Source: Streptomyces sp. CBMA29
Lineage (GTDB): Bacteria > Actinomycetota > Actinomycetes > Streptomycetales > Streptomycetaceae
Length of the DNA stretch: 47,062 nt
Reading direction: 5' to 3'
Assembly (NCBI RefSeq): GCF_014596445.1
Contig: NZ_MECL01000217.1
Coordinates: forward strand, 1-47,062
Part shown: piece after piece, positions 16,163 to 25,499 of the stretch
How the letters are laid out: the number at the start of each line of letters is the position of its first letter
Numbering within the stretch: position 1 is the stretch's first letter
The notes under the pieces: generated by a model
What the model was told of the DNA's origin: nothing
Databases searched by the model: none
The model's input: only the letters and a program-made list of their open reading frames with translations
Program-made: the position numbers and the translations under genes

Positions 16163-16879
16163 GGCGAGTTCGTCGACGCGGTGCCGCAGTTCGCCTCCGG
16201 TGCCTTCGCGTACGCACCGCCCGTGGCTGAGGACGTAGGCGCGGTCGCACAGTTCCAGCGCGATGTGCAGGTGCTGTTCCACGAAGAGGACGGCGACGCC
16301 TTCGGCCGCGACCTCCTTGACGATGTCGACGAGTCCGCTCACCACCATGGGAGCGAGTCCCATCGTCATCTCGTCGATGAGCAGCAGCCGGGCGTCGAGG
16401 CTGAGCGCGCAGACCAGTGCGAGGAGTTGCTGTTCGCCGCCGGAGAGCAGGCCGGTCTGCCGGTCGCGCAGAGCGCCGAGCACGTCGAAGCGGTCGTAGA
16501 CCGCCTGGACCTTCCGGCGGGTCCTGGCGCGCAGCCGCAGATTCTCCTCGACGGTGAGGTCGCGGAAGAGACCTCGGTGCTCGGGGACGTACGCGATGCG
16601 CTGCCGTGCTGCCTGGCGCAGGTCGCGGACCGGGTGGCCGAAGACATTGACCTGCCCGGCGAGCGGTGGCAGGACGCCGCACACCGTGTCGAGGGTCGTC
16701 GTCTTACCCGCTCCGTTCGGGCCGAGCAGCGCGACGATCTCGCCCGCGGCGACACGCAGGTCGAGTTCGCGCACGGCGGGCGCCTGGCCGTGTCCCGCGG
16801 TCAGGCCGTCGAGTTCGAGGGCCGCCGATGACGGCCCCGCTGATCCTGGCGCCGTCGCCGCCGGTGCTGTCGCCTTCAC
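16124..16879 (-). CDS. Branched-chain amino acid-type ABC transporter ATP-binding protein, LivF-like
   Basis: 251 aa. Walker A is GPNGAGKTT in LLGPNGAGKTTTLDTVCG. The Q-loop region is YVPEHRGLFRDLTVEENL, the typical LivF phrase. The signature is LSGGEQQLLALVCALSLDARLLLIDEMTMGLAP, with Walker B ending in DE, and the H-loop is FVEQHLHIA. All motifs are intact. Its start overlaps the stop of the fused permease-ATPase gene (16876-16879), so translation is coupled. With the ATPase domain in the fusion it would form the two-ATPase pair of a Liv importer. Its 3' end overlaps the convergent PucR-type gene by 39 bases. The first 20 residues are a low-complexity Ala/Pro/Ser extension absent from most LivF. 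Substrate class in this family covers branched-chain amino acids, amides, urea and short peptides. Confidence 0.9.
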   Translation of the reverse strand: MKATAPAATAPGSAGPSSAALELDGLTAGHGQAPAVRELDLRVAAGEIVALLGPNGAGKTTTLDTVCGVLPPLAGQVNVFGHPVRDLRQAARQRIAYVPEHRGLFRDLTVEENLRLRARTRRKVQAVYDRFDVLGALRDRQTGLLSGGEQQLLALVCALSLDARLLLIDEMTMGLAPMVVSGLVDIVKEVAAEGVAVLFVEQHLHIALELCDRAYVLSHGRCVREGTGGELRHRVDELASLYFAGDPSLGR

Positions 16880-19641
16880 ACGCCCGCCTCGGATATGGGG
16901 TCGGAAAGGGGGTCGGGCAGCGGCACCGTACCGCCGATGTAGGCGCGGATGACGGCCTCGTCGCGGCGGACGCGGTCCGGAGTGCCGACGGCGATCACCG
17001 TCCCTTCGTGGAGCACGTAGACCCGGTCGCAGACGTCGAGGACCAGGGCGAGGTCGTGTTCGATCAGGACGACACCGATGCCCTGCGCCGCCACCGACTT
17101 GAGGCGTTCGCCGAGCCCGCGGCTTTCGAGGCTGTCGAGACCGGCGGCGGGCTCGTCGCTGAGCAGCACGCTGGGGCGGCCGGCGAGGGCCCGTGCGAGG
17201 CCGACGAGTTTGCGCTGGCCGACGCTGATCTGCGACGGGCGTTTGGCGGCGAGGTCCTCAATGCCCAGCAGCCGCATCGCCCACGCGGCGTCGGCGTCCG
17301 CCGCGCCGCCTCGTGGGTGCGCGGCGGCGCGGCGTTCGGCGACCCGCACATTGTCGAAGACGCCGAGGTCGTCGAAGAGTTCCCCGGCCTGCCAGGTCCT
17401 GCTCAGCCCGGCCCGGTAGCGGCGGTGCGGGCCCGCGCCGGTCAGCGCCCGGCCGCCGAGATCGACCGATCCCTCACAGCGGGCGAAGCCGGTCAGCGCG
17501 TCGAGCAGGGAGGTCTTCCCCGCGCCGTTCGGGCCGATGAGACCGACGATCTCGCCGGGGCCGACGTCGAGCGAGACGCCCTCGACCGCGACGACGCCGC
17601 CGTAGCGGACGGTGATCTCCCGCGCGCTCAGGTGGGCACGGGCGGGCGGGTCGACCGGGCCGGTCGGAAGGGTGACCGTCGGCTCGGTCCGCCGGTCGGC
17701 CGGCCGGAGTCTGCGCCTGAGCGCCGCGAGCGACACGCGCATCCCGTCGCTGGCTCCGTGCGGGTACTGGATGGCCATCGTGATCAGCCCGACGGCCGCG
17801 ACGGCCGCGTACACCGACCCGAAGTCCCCCTTCGAGTCGGGGCTCCACAGCGAGCTGACCAGGACGTAGAGCACCCCGCCGGGCGCGATGGCACCGGCGT
17901 AGAGTGCGCCGCCGACGCCGGTGATGCCGCCGATGTACGCGTAGACCAGCAGGGAGATGCCGACGAAGACGTCGAAGGCGCCGGCCGAGACGGCCTGGCT
18001 GTTGTAGGCGAGCAGCCCGCCGCCGATTCCCGCGATGAACCCCGAGATGCCCAGCGCCAGCACCTTGGTACGGACGACGTCGATGCCGACGCTGGCGGCG
18101 GCCCGCTCATTGCCGCGCACCGCCAGGAACGTCCGGCCCGTTCTGCCGCCGATGAGCTTGGCCACCCCGGCGCAGACCAGCAGGAGGACGGCCAGCACGG
18201 CCAGGACGAAGGGCAGTCGCCCGATGTGGGCGCCCACTTGCGGGCCGAGGTCGAGCGGGCCGATCCGGGGCGAGTCGACGGTGCTGGACCGCGCGTTGTT
18301 CAGGACAAGGGACTGTACGGCGACGGCGCCCGCGAAGGTGATCACCGCGAGCTGCGCGCCGCGCACCCGAAGCGCGGGGAGCGTGATGAGCACCGCGACC
18401 CCGGCTGCGACGAGGCCCGCGAGGACGAGGCCGGTCGGGAACGGCCAGGAGTCGAGGTATTTGGCCAGCGCGAACGCCGCGACGGCCGCGACGGCGAGCT
18501 GGCCGAGGGAGATCTGCCCGATCAGTCCGACGAGCACCACCAGCGAGCAGGCGAGCACCGCGAACACCATGCTCGTGACGACGCCCAGGCGCAGGGTGGG
18601 GGTCAGGAAGCAGGCCGCGACGGCGACGGCCGCGCCCACCGCGCCGAGCGTGCGCAGCCGCATCGGCGGTGGCACGCGCGGCAGCGCGTCGAGGACGATG
18701 CCCGCGCGGGTCGGCAGCGTACGGCCGCGCAAGGCCAGCACGCAGATGATGACGATGAGCGGTACGGCGTCGGTGGCGCCCGCGGTGGACAGCCATGTCG
18801 GCCACCAGGTCTTGGTCGTGACGAACGAGAGCAGCCCCTGCGCGATGCCCAGCGCCAGTCCGGTCAGGGCGGCGGGGACGACGTGGACGAGACGGCCGCA
18901 GAGCATCGCGGTGAGTCCGGGCGCGATGAGCAGGGCGACGGACAGCGGGTTCAAGGGACTGACGGACGCCGAGGCGATCATCACCGCCGTCGTCAGGACG
19001 ACACCGCCCGTCACGTTGGCCGTGGCGAGCAGGCTCGGTGACCAGCGGCTGAGGGTCAGCGCGACCTCGTCCTCACGCAGCGCCCTGGTCGCGAGGCCGA
19101 ACGCCGTACGCCGGTAGACCAGTGCCAGACCGGCCGCGAGGACCAGCACCAGGCCCGCCATCCACAGCCGGTCCTCGGGGAGGCTGAGGCCGGCGAGCTG
19201 GATCTGGTGCGCGGTGAACACCGGAGCCACGGCGCGCGAGCCGGTGCCGAAGCACCGGGTCAGCAGCATCTGGAAGAGCGTCAGCAGCCCCAGCGAGGCC
19301 ATGATCTTCGCCACGAGCGGCGCCCGGCGCAGCGGTCTGAAGACCAGCAGGTGCGTCGCGGCGCCGATCGCGGCGGCCAGCAGCAGCGCGAGGGGCAGCG
19401 CCAGCCGGAGCGGCTCGGGGCCGCCGAGCGGGATCCGGCAGGGCACCAGCACGACGGGCAGGACCAGATCGCCGGACCTGCGCAGTTCGTCGTAGGCGAA
19501 GGCTCCCCACAGGGCCACCGCCGCGTGTGCGAAGTTGATGAAGCCGGTGCCCTTGTAGGTCATCACCAGGCCCATGCCCAGAGCGGCGGTCACGGCGCCC
19601 GCGCCGAGGCCGAGGACGGCGAATACGAGGTACTCGTCCAC
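16876..19641 (-). CDS. Fused LivH-LivM-LivG: two ABC permease domains plus ATPase in one polypeptide
   Basis: 921 aa from a GTG at 19641, seven bases after the stop of the binding-protein gene. Residues about 1-300 are a LivH-type permease (GLVMTYKGTGFINFAHAAVALWGAFAYDEL is the typical LivH opening). Residues about 315-640 are a LivM-type permease (GQISLGQLAVAAVAAFALAKYL and FLAVRGNERAAASVGID are diagnostic). Residues about 665-921 are a LivG-type ATPase with Walker A GPNGAGKT near residue 702, a signature ISVGQRKLVGLARALAG, Walker B LLSDEPAAGLD and H-loop VLIEHDLALVLDVCD. The reading frame is continuous, with no sign of an internal start or stop, so the three parts are joined. Separate livH, livM and livG genes are usual; two-part fusions occur in actinomycetes. 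Expected role: inner-membrane import of an amino acid or related compound. Confidence 0.92.
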   Translation of the reverse strand: MDEYLVFAVLGLGAGAVTAALGMGLVMTYKGTGFINFAHAAVALWGAFAYDELRRSGDLVLPVVLVPCRIPLGGPEPLRLALPLALLLAAAIGAATHLLVFRPLRRAPLVAKIMASLGLLTLFQMLLTRCFGTGSRAVAPVFTAHQIQLAGLSLPEDRLWMAGLVLVLAAGLALVYRRTAFGLATRALREDEVALTLSRWSPSLLATANVTGGVVLTTAVMIASASVSPLNPLSVALLIAPGLTAMLCGRLVHVVPAALTGLALGIAQGLLSFVTTKTWWPTWLSTAGATDAVPLIVIICVLALRGRTLPTRAGIVLDALPRVPPPMRLRTLGAVGAAVAVAACFLTPTLRLGVVTSMVFAVLACSLVVLVGLIGQISLGQLAVAAVAAFALAKYLDSWPFPTGLVLAGLVAAGVAVLITLPALRVRGAQLAVITFAGAVAVQSLVLNNARSSTVDSPRIGPLDLGPQVGAHIGRLPFVLAVLAVLLLVCAGVAKLIGGRTGRTFLAVRGNERAAASVGIDVVRTKVLALGISGFIAGIGGGLLAYNSQAVSAGAFDVFVGISLLVYAYIGGITGVGGALYAGAIAPGGVLYVLVSSLWSPDSKGDFGSVYAAVAAVGLITMAIQYPHGASDGMRVSLAALRRRLRPADRRTEPTVTLPTGPVDPPARAHLSAREITVRYGGVVAVEGVSLDVGPGEIVGLIGPNGAGKTSLLDALTGFARCEGSVDLGGRALTGAGPHRRYRAGLSRTWQAGELFDDLGVFDNVRVAERRAAAHPRGGAADADAAWAMRLLGIEDLAAKRPSQISVGQRKLVGLARALAGRPSVLLSDEPAAGLDSLESRGLGERLKSVAAQGIGVVLIEHDLALVLDVCDRVYVLHEGTVIAVGTPDRVRRDEAVIRAYIGGTVPLPDPLSDPISEAGV

Positions 19642-19647
19642 GTCGGT

Positions 19648-20883
19648 CTACTTCCCGCCCGCGATCGTGCCAAGGTCGAGGGGCTTGCCGCCGACAAGCG
19701 TCTGGCTGCCGTCGGCCTGGGTCTCCAGGGCGATGAGATCGCGGCCGCAGGCCCCGCCGGGCATCAGCTTCGCCGTGCAGTCCTGGGGTGTGCCGAGCAC
19801 CTGGCGCCCCTTGAACGAGGCCATGGCCCTGTTCACCGTGGTCCGGGTGATGTCACCGCCGAGGCCCTTGAGGAGGTCGACGAAGGTCATGACGGTGGAG
19901 TAGCCGTAGGGCGCGTATCCGAAGTCGAGGTATTTCTGCGCCCCGGCGGCTTTCGCGGCGGCCTCGTAGGTGTCGAAGTCCTGCTTCAGCGAGCCGTCGT
20001 ACTTCTCGGCCGAGGCGCGCGAGCCGTAGGGGAAGAGATTCTGCACGGTCTTGACTCCGGCGGCCTGCGGTCCCAGGTCCTTGATGAACTGGGTGCACTG
20101 GCCGACGACCAGCTCTCCCGTCCAGTTCATCGATCTGGCCGTGCGGACGGCGTTGGTGCAGTCGTTCTCCGACAGGGCCAGGATGATCCCGTCGGCGTGC
20201 TGGGACTTGGCGGCGTTGACGGCGGCGGTGATGTCCGGGTTGGCCGGTGCGACGAGCGACAGCGTGAGGCGCACGTCCGCGCTGGCGGAGGCGGCCTTGA
20301 TCCCGTCGAAGGCCGTCTTCATCTCGGGTCCGATGTTCGGCAGCACGAACACGCCGTTGTGGATGCCCATGAGCTTCTGGACGGGTCCGGTCGCGGCCGT
20401 CGCCGCCGCGGACGGCGCCAGCATGATGGTGTTGTCCGGGTCGCTCTGTACCGCGGGGCCCGCCATGGCGCCGAAGATGTGCAGGCCCGCCTTCTTGAAG
20501 ATCGGCAGCGCGGAGTCCAGGCTCCCGTCGTCGCCGTTGAGCACGGCCAGCACGTTCTTGCCGACCAGGTCGTTGGCGCAGCTCGTGGAGGTCGCCGGGG
20601 TGCCGTCGGTCGAGCACGTCTCCAGCTTCAGCGGGCGGCCGTCGACGCCGCCGTGGCCGTTGATCCAGTCGGCCGCCGCCTTGGCCATCGCGGTGACCTC
20701 GGGCAGTGCGATGCTTCCGCTGTCGGAGTTCACGAAGCCGACGGAGATCGGGGCGCCGGTGGCCGGGTCGGGTCCGCTCGACGTGCTCGCTCCGGTGTCG
20801 GAGCTCCCGCATCCGGCGAGCACAGCCGTGGCCGCGACGAGCGCGAGGATGGCCCTTCCACTTCTGGCAGGGGGTGTTCTCAT
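19648..20883 (-). CDS. Liv-type substrate-binding lipoprotein of ABC importer
   Basis: 411 aa. The ATG at 20883 follows AGGAGG eight bases upstream. A lipoprotein signal peptide ends in the lipobox LAGC with C25 as the lipidated residue, followed by a GSSDTGASTSSG linker. The rest fits a periplasmic-binding-protein fold of the LivJ/LivK type: PISVGFVNSDSG, WINGHGGVDGRPLKLE, a central hinge region and YGYSTVMTFVDLLKG. Several cysteines (for example TSCANDL, ENDCTNA, GQCTQF, GGACGRD) could form disulphides outside the cell. It should capture the substrate and deliver it to the fused LivH-LivM membrane part encoded seven bases downstream. Substrate is unknown; the neighbouring peptidases make amino acids or short peptides plausible. 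First gene of a three-gene operon, divergent from the third S9 peptidase. Confidence 0.9.
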   Translation of the reverse strand: MRTPPARSGRAILALVAATAVLAGCGSSDTGASTSSGPDPATGAPISVGFVNSDSGSIALPEVTAMAKAAADWINGHGGVDGRPLKLETCSTDGTPATSTSCANDLVGKNVLAVLNGDDGSLDSALPIFKKAGLHIFGAMAGPAVQSDPDNTIMLAPSAAATAATGPVQKLMGIHNGVFVLPNIGPEMKTAFDGIKAASASADVRLTLSLVAPANPDITAAVNAAKSQHADGIILALSENDCTNAVRTARSMNWTGELVVGQCTQFIKDLGPQAAGVKTVQNLFPYGSRASAEKYDGSLKQDFDTYEAAAKAAGAQKYLDFGYAPYGYSTVMTFVDLLKGLGGDITRTTVNRAMASFKGRQVLGTPQDCTAKLMPGGACGRDLIALETQADGSQTLVGGKPLDLGTIAGGK

Positions 20884-21150
20884 GGTCGTGTCCTCCTGGC
20901 GCTCGGCCCGCGAGAGGTAGCGGTTCACGGCCATGTAAGCGGCAGTTCAGCCGCCAGGACCCCCGACAGGAGTCGGGCGTCGGCCGGGCCGTACGCAACA
21001 GATGGCGAGCCGCCGCTCGGGGGACGGCACGCGACGGTTGTCGTCCGGCCGGGCTGAAACTGTCGACATCCGCAGGTCGCCGGGCGCCTTGCCCGTCCGG
21101 CACGCTGGTACCGGCGCACACGGTGCGGGCACCGGAGGAGAGGGAGTCCC

Positions 21151-23136
21151 ATGTCAGCGGATCTGAGGGCGACACCGCGGTACCGGAAGGTGGAAGAGCA
21201 CCTGCGTGCCCTGCACGGGCCCGCGTTCGGCCGGGCCTTCGGCCTGCGCGAGGCGGACGTGACGCGGGACGGCGCCCGGACCGTGGTGACCGGCGACATC
21301 ATGGACGGCCTCGAAGGGCCGCCCAGGACCGCCCTGTTCACCGCGGCGGACGGCGCGCTCCGGCAGATCTCCGCGGTCGGCGGTACCGCGCGGTCGGGGC
21401 GCTTCTCGCCCGACGGGCACACGCTGGCGTTCCTGGCGGACCGCGCCGAGAAGGGCAGCTTCCAGTTGCACCTGCTGCGCGACGGCCGCCTCGGTGAGGC
21501 CGAAGCGGCGCCCGCGGTACCGGGCACGGTCGAGTATCTGCACTGGTCGCCGGACGGCCTGCGGATTCTGCTGGGTGTCGCCGGTCTCGGCGCGGACCTG
21601 TCCGGTGGACAGGGCTCGGGGACGAACCGCACGAGCGCGGGGGAGGCCGCGGCCTGGCTGCCCAGCACCGACGGTGACGTGAACGGCGACTCGGACGACG
21701 CGTGGCGCGGCCTGTGGCTGTACACGCTGAGCACGGGCACGGTCGAACGGCTCTCGCCCGAGGGGCTGAACTGCTGGGAGGCCGGGTGGTGCGGACCCGA
21801 GCGGGTGGCGGCGATCACCTCGGACGCGCCGGGCGAGGACGACTGGTACGCCGCGTCGCTCGGTCTCATCGGCCTCGACGGCGCGGTGCGCAGGGTGCTC
21901 GGCAGCAAGGTCCAGCTCGGGCTGCCGGTCGGCTCGCCGGACGGCACGCTGCTGGCCGTGGCGGAGGCGGTGTGCAGCGACCGCTGGGTGGTCGCCGGGG
22001 ATCTGCTGGTGGTCGACCCCGCGTCGGGGGGCACGCGGCGGATCGACACCGGTGGCACGGACGTGACCCGGCTCCAGTGGATCGACACCGAGCGGATCGG
22101 CTACCTCGGAGTGCGCGGTCTGCACTCCGTGGCGGGCGTCGTGCGGATCGGCGACGAGAGCGTGTCCGAGGTCTTCTCGACCACCGAGGCGCGCGGCGGC
22201 GGTACGTTCCACCCGGACGGTGTCTTCACCGCCGACGGCGAGGTGGTGACGATCAAGGAGTCGTACGTACTCCCCCAGCAACTGGTGCTGTCCGGCGCGG
22301 ACGGCGAGCGGGTGCTCGCTTCGGTCGCGCATCCCGGCACCGACTATCTGCTGTCCGTGGGCGGCTCCGCCCGGCCGGTGGAGTGGGACGCGCCCGACGG
22401 CACCCGGATCGAGGGCATCGTGTGCACGCCCCCCGGCGACGGTCCTTTTCCCCTGGTCGTGAACATCCACGGCGGGCCGGTCTGGGGTTTCCGCGACTCC
22501 TGGTCGATGAAGGCGGCGTGGGTGCCGCTGCTGGTGTCGCGCGGCTACGCGGTGCTCAACCCGAATCCGCGCGGCAGCAGCGGGCGCGGGCAGGCGTTCG
22601 CCGGTCTGGTGGTGGGCGACATGGGCGGCGCGGACACCTATGACTACCTCTCCGGGATCGACGCGCTGGTCGAACGCGGCATCGCGGACGCCTCACGGGT
22701 CGGCCTGATCGGCGGCAGCTACGGCGGCTTCATGTCGTCGTGGCTCGTCACGCAGGACACCCGCTTCGCCGCGGCCGTCCCGATCTCCCCCGTCACCGAC
22801 TGGTACAGCCAGAGCTTCACCAGCAACATCGCCGGCTGGGGCAACCGCTTCCTCGACGCCGACCCGGAGCAGCACGGAACCCGCGCCCACACGCGCAGCC
22901 CCGTGCTGCACGCCAGCAAGGCCCGCACCCCGTGTCTGAACGTGGCGGGCGCGCTCGACAACTGCACGCCTCCGGGACAGGCCCAGGAGTTCCACCAGGC
23001 ACTGCGCGCGCACGGCGTGCCGTCGACGCTGGTGATCTATCCGCAGGAGGGCCACGGGGTACGGACCTACCCGGCGCAGATCGACTTCCTCACCCGGGTG
23101 ACAGACTGGTTCGAGCGCCACATGCCCGCGGTGTGA
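21151..23136 (+). CDS. S9 family peptidase (acylaminoacyl-peptidase / S9C type)
   Basis: 661 aa. The ATG at 21151 is preceded by GGAGAGGGAG. A beta-propeller (about 25-380, with repeats such as SGRFSPDGHTLAFLAD and EYLHWSPDGLRILLG) leads to an alpha/beta-hydrolase (about 400-661). The triad is S523 in GGSYGGFM, D603 in GALDNCTP and H635 in PQEGHGVR. HGGPVWGFRDSW and LNPNPRGSSGRGQAF are typical of the S9C group of acylaminoacyl and oligopeptidases. No signal peptide. It would release amino acids or acyl-amino acids from the N-termini of short peptides in the cytoplasm. It is divergent from the Liv-type importer, with 267 bases between the start codons. Convergent with the STAND gene, 52 bases apart. 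Confidence 0.92.
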   Translation: MSADLRATPRYRKVEEHLRALHGPAFGRAFGLREADVTRDGARTVVTGDIMDGLEGPPRTALFTAADGALRQISAVGGTARSGRFSPDGHTLAFLADRAEKGSFQLHLLRDGRLGEAEAAPAVPGTVEYLHWSPDGLRILLGVAGLGADLSGGQGSGTNRTSAGEAAAWLPSTDGDVNGDSDDAWRGLWLYTLSTGTVERLSPEGLNCWEAGWCGPERVAAITSDAPGEDDWYAASLGLIGLDGAVRRVLGSKVQLGLPVGSPDGTLLAVAEAVCSDRWVVAGDLLVVDPASGGTRRIDTGGTDVTRLQWIDTERIGYLGVRGLHSVAGVVRIGDESVSEVFSTTEARGGGTFHPDGVFTADGEVVTIKESYVLPQQLVLSGADGERVLASVAHPGTDYLLSVGGSARPVEWDAPDGTRIEGIVCTPPGDGPFPLVVNIHGGPVWGFRDSWSMKAAWVPLLVSRGYAVLNPNPRGSSGRGQAFAGLVVGDMGGADTYDYLSGIDALVERGIADASRVGLIGGSYGGFMSSWLVTQDTRFAAAVPISPVTDWYSQSFTSNIAGWGNRFLDADPEQHGTRAHTRSPVLHASKARTPCLNVAGALDNCTPPGQAQEFHQALRAHGVPSTLVIYPQEGHGVRTYPAQIDFLTRVTDWFERHMPAV

Positions 23137-23188
23137 CGGCCGAGGTCCGCGCCGGGCGCGGGTGTGCGGTGGGGGGTGAACGGGCCGC

Positions 23189-25345
23189 TCACGCGGTGTG
23201 GCTGTCCGGCTGGAGGGCGGCGGCCAGGGCGGTCGGGCCGTGGGCGGTGGACCCTTGGGCGTACGCGGCGGCGTACGCCTGGTCGCCGAGCGCCGCGCGG
23301 GCCGTCTCCTCGCAGCGCTCGCGCACCAGTTGGAGTTCCGGGGCGCCGCGCTGCGGGTGGCCGACGCTGCGCCAATAGGCGCCGCCGGTGCCGTAGACCG
23401 AGGCGGCCTGCTCGGCCCGGCCCTCGGCGGCCAGGGCCGCGGCGAGCAGGTCGAGGCCGAGCGCGATGCCGAAGGCGTCCCCGATGAGGCGTTTGCTCTC
23501 CAGCATGGTGCGGGCGTAGCCGATGGCCTCGGTGGGGGCGCCGGCGAAGAGGGCGACGACGGAGAGCTGGTAGTCCAGGTAGGAGCGGGTCCAGACCTCG
23601 CCGGTGCGTACGCAGTGCTCACGCAGTTCGAGGGCCCGCTCGCGGCCTTCGGCGAAGTCCCCGAGGGCGGTGAGGGAGAGCACTTCGACGAGGTTGCAGC
23701 GCAGCCGGTCCGGAGAGTCGAAGGCGAAGCCGGGCGCGGCGCCGAGCGCCGCGCGTACCGCGTCCAGTGCCTTGCGCGGCCGGCCCATGAGCAGGCCGAG
23801 CAGGCCGGTGAGGCAGGCGGCGGCGATCTGCTCCTCCTCGTCGCCGCCCGCTTCGGCCGCGGCCTCCACCTCGGCGCTGATCTCGGTGGCCAGGGCGTAG
23901 TCCCCTTGGAGGGTGACGGTGGCCCCGAGGCCGGTGAGCGCGCGGGCGCGGGCCCGGTCCCGCGCGGTGTGCAGTTCCAGGGCGCGCTCCAGATAGGAGC
24001 GGGCCTCTTTGAGGTGGCCGCAGCAGGTCCAGAAGTACACCAGCAGCCCGGCGAGTTCGGCGGCCCGCGCCGGGTCGTGGACGAGCCAGTGATCGAGGGC
24101 GGAGCGCAGGTCGGGGTGGGTGTCCTCGATCACGCGGTAGCCGAGGAGCTGGTCGGGGCTCGACCAGCTCTCGTCCGCCCAGCGGGCGAGGCCGGTGAAG
24201 TAGTCGGCGTGACGGCGGGCGGTCGCGGCGGACTCGCCCAGCTCGCGCAGCCACTCACCGCCGTACTCGCGGATCGTGTCGAGCATGCGGTAGCGCTCGC
24301 GGTGTCCCGCGCCGCTCGCCGCGTCGTCGGCGGTGGCCGTCCTGATGATCACCGACTGGGTGACCAGCCGTTCCAGGGTCGGCGCGATGTCCGCGGCGCG
24401 CAGCGGGCCGCCGGTGGCGACCGCTTCCGCGGCGGCCAGGTCGAACGCGCCGCGGAAGACGCTGAGCCGGGCCCAGAGCAGCCGTTCCTGCGGGGTGCAC
24501 AGCTCGTGGCTCCAGCCGATCGCGGTGCGCAGCGTCTGGTGGCGCCGGGGCCAGACGAAGTCGGTGCGGGACAGGACGTCGAAGCGTGAGCCGAGGCGGT
24601 CGGCGACGTCGGCGACAGTGGCGGGGCCGACCTGGGCCGCGGCCAGTTCGATGGCCAGCGGTATCCCTTCGAGGCGGCGGCAGATGGCCGCGGCGGCCTG
24701 CGCCGCGCCCGGCTCCGCGAGCGGGGCGTGGCCGAGGCGGCCGGTGACTCGCTGGTTGAAGAGCGCGAGCGCGTCCTGTCCTTCGGCCGACAGCGGTGCG
24801 ACGTCGATCAGTTCCTCCACGGCGGAGGCCAACGGGCGGCGGCTGGTGGCCAGTACGGTCAGGCCGGGCGCGGCCGTCAGCAGTTCTCCGACGAGGTGGG
24901 TACACGCCTCGATCAGGTGCTCGCAGGAGTCGAGCACGAGTAACAGGCGCTTGTCGGCGAGCCATTCGCACAGCGCCTCGACGGGCATCCGCGGTGAGTG
25001 GTCGGCGAGGTCGACCGCGTCGCTGACGGTGGCGAGCAGCAGGTGCGGGCTGTCGAGGGTGGCGAGATCGGCCCACCAGGTGCCGTCGGGGAAGCGGGAG
25101 GAGTCGGTGCCTTCCGCAGAACCGATTCGCCGGTCCGCCCCCGGCTCCTGTTCCGCGGCGACTTCCACGGCGACGCGGCCGACCGACGCGCGCGCCGCCG
25201 CCCGCTGCGCGAGCCGTGTCTTGCCGACTCCGCCGGGCCCGGTGAGGGTGATCAGCCGACGGTGTGCCAACGCCATGTCCAGCCGCGCGAGTTCCGCCGT
25301 ACGGCCGACGAAACTCGTTGTCTCCTGCGGAATGTGCCCCTTCAT
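23189..25345 (-). CDS. STAND (NB-ARC-like) ATPase with TPR-like repeats, containing a TTA codon
   Basis: 718 aa from the ATG at 25345; a GTG two codons upstream is the alternative. It opens with HIPQETTSFVGRTAEL, the standard entry to AfsR/LuxR-type STAND regulators. Walker A is GPGGVGKT (residues 36-43). Walker B is LLLVLDSCEHL and a sensor motif is TSRRPL. The winged-helix-like region is near 290-340 and the helical TPR-like repeats run from about 390 to the end. Related Streptomyces proteins usually add a SARP domain before, or a LuxR helix-turn-helix after, this core. Neither is present here, so how it would act on DNA is unclear. Leu135 is encoded by TTA (24943-24941), the only in-frame TTA I found, so translation should depend on the bldA tRNA. 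Confidence 0.85.
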   Translation of the reverse strand: MKGHIPQETTSFVGRTAELARLDMALAHRRLITLTGPGGVGKTRLAQRAAARASVGRVAVEVAAEQEPGADRRIGSAEGTDSSRFPDGTWWADLATLDSPHLLLATVSDAVDLADHSPRMPVEALCEWLADKRLLLVLDSCEHLIEACTHLVGELLTAAPGLTVLATSRRPLASAVEELIDVAPLSAEGQDALALFNQRVTGRLGHAPLAEPGAAQAAAAICRRLEGIPLAIELAAAQVGPATVADVADRLGSRFDVLSRTDFVWPRRHQTLRTAIGWSHELCTPQERLLWARLSVFRGAFDLAAAEAVATGGPLRAADIAPTLERLVTQSVIIRTATADDAASGAGHRERYRMLDTIREYGGEWLRELGESAATARRHADYFTGLARWADESWSSPDQLLGYRVIEDTHPDLRSALDHWLVHDPARAAELAGLLVYFWTCCGHLKEARSYLERALELHTARDRARARALTGLGATVTLQGDYALATEISAEVEAAAEAGGDEEEQIAAACLTGLLGLLMGRPRKALDAVRAALGAAPGFAFDSPDRLRCNLVEVLSLTALGDFAEGRERALELREHCVRTGEVWTRSYLDYQLSVVALFAGAPTEAIGYARTMLESKRLIGDAFGIALGLDLLAAALAAEGRAEQAASVYGTGGAYWRSVGHPQRGAPELQLVRERCEETARAALGDQAYAAAYAQGSTAHGPTALAAALQPDSHTA

Positions 25346-25440
25346 GGCCACAGCCTGACACTGACCGACCGCGGAGGGAAACGGGCCGTCGTGGTGAAGC
25401 GCGGCGCGAGCGGCTTATGAGGGCGCGTCAGACGGCGTAC

Positions 25441-25467
25441 GCGGGACCGGACTCGGGCCGGTCCCGC
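25441..25467 (-). terminator. Terminator hairpin after GH18 gene
   Basis: GCGGGACCGG (25441-25450) pairs perfectly with CCGGTCCCGC (25458-25467) around a seven-base loop. It lies 33 bases beyond the stop of the minus-strand GH18 gene and could also stop read-through from the opposite side. Confidence 0.6.
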
Positions 25468-25499
25468 GGGGCGCGCGCTTCACTCGTGCTGACGGAGAG

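Noticed and set aside
16666..19041. Long plus-strand open frame opposite the Liv fusion gene
   Set aside because: The translation is a compositional shadow rich in Arg, Gly, Asp and Gln; the minus strand has all permease and ATPase motifs.
19207..21057. Plus-strand open frame opposite the binding-protein gene and crossing an intergenic gap
   Set aside because: No motif, no ribosome site and no match to any family I know; the opposite strand has a clear lipoprotein binding protein.
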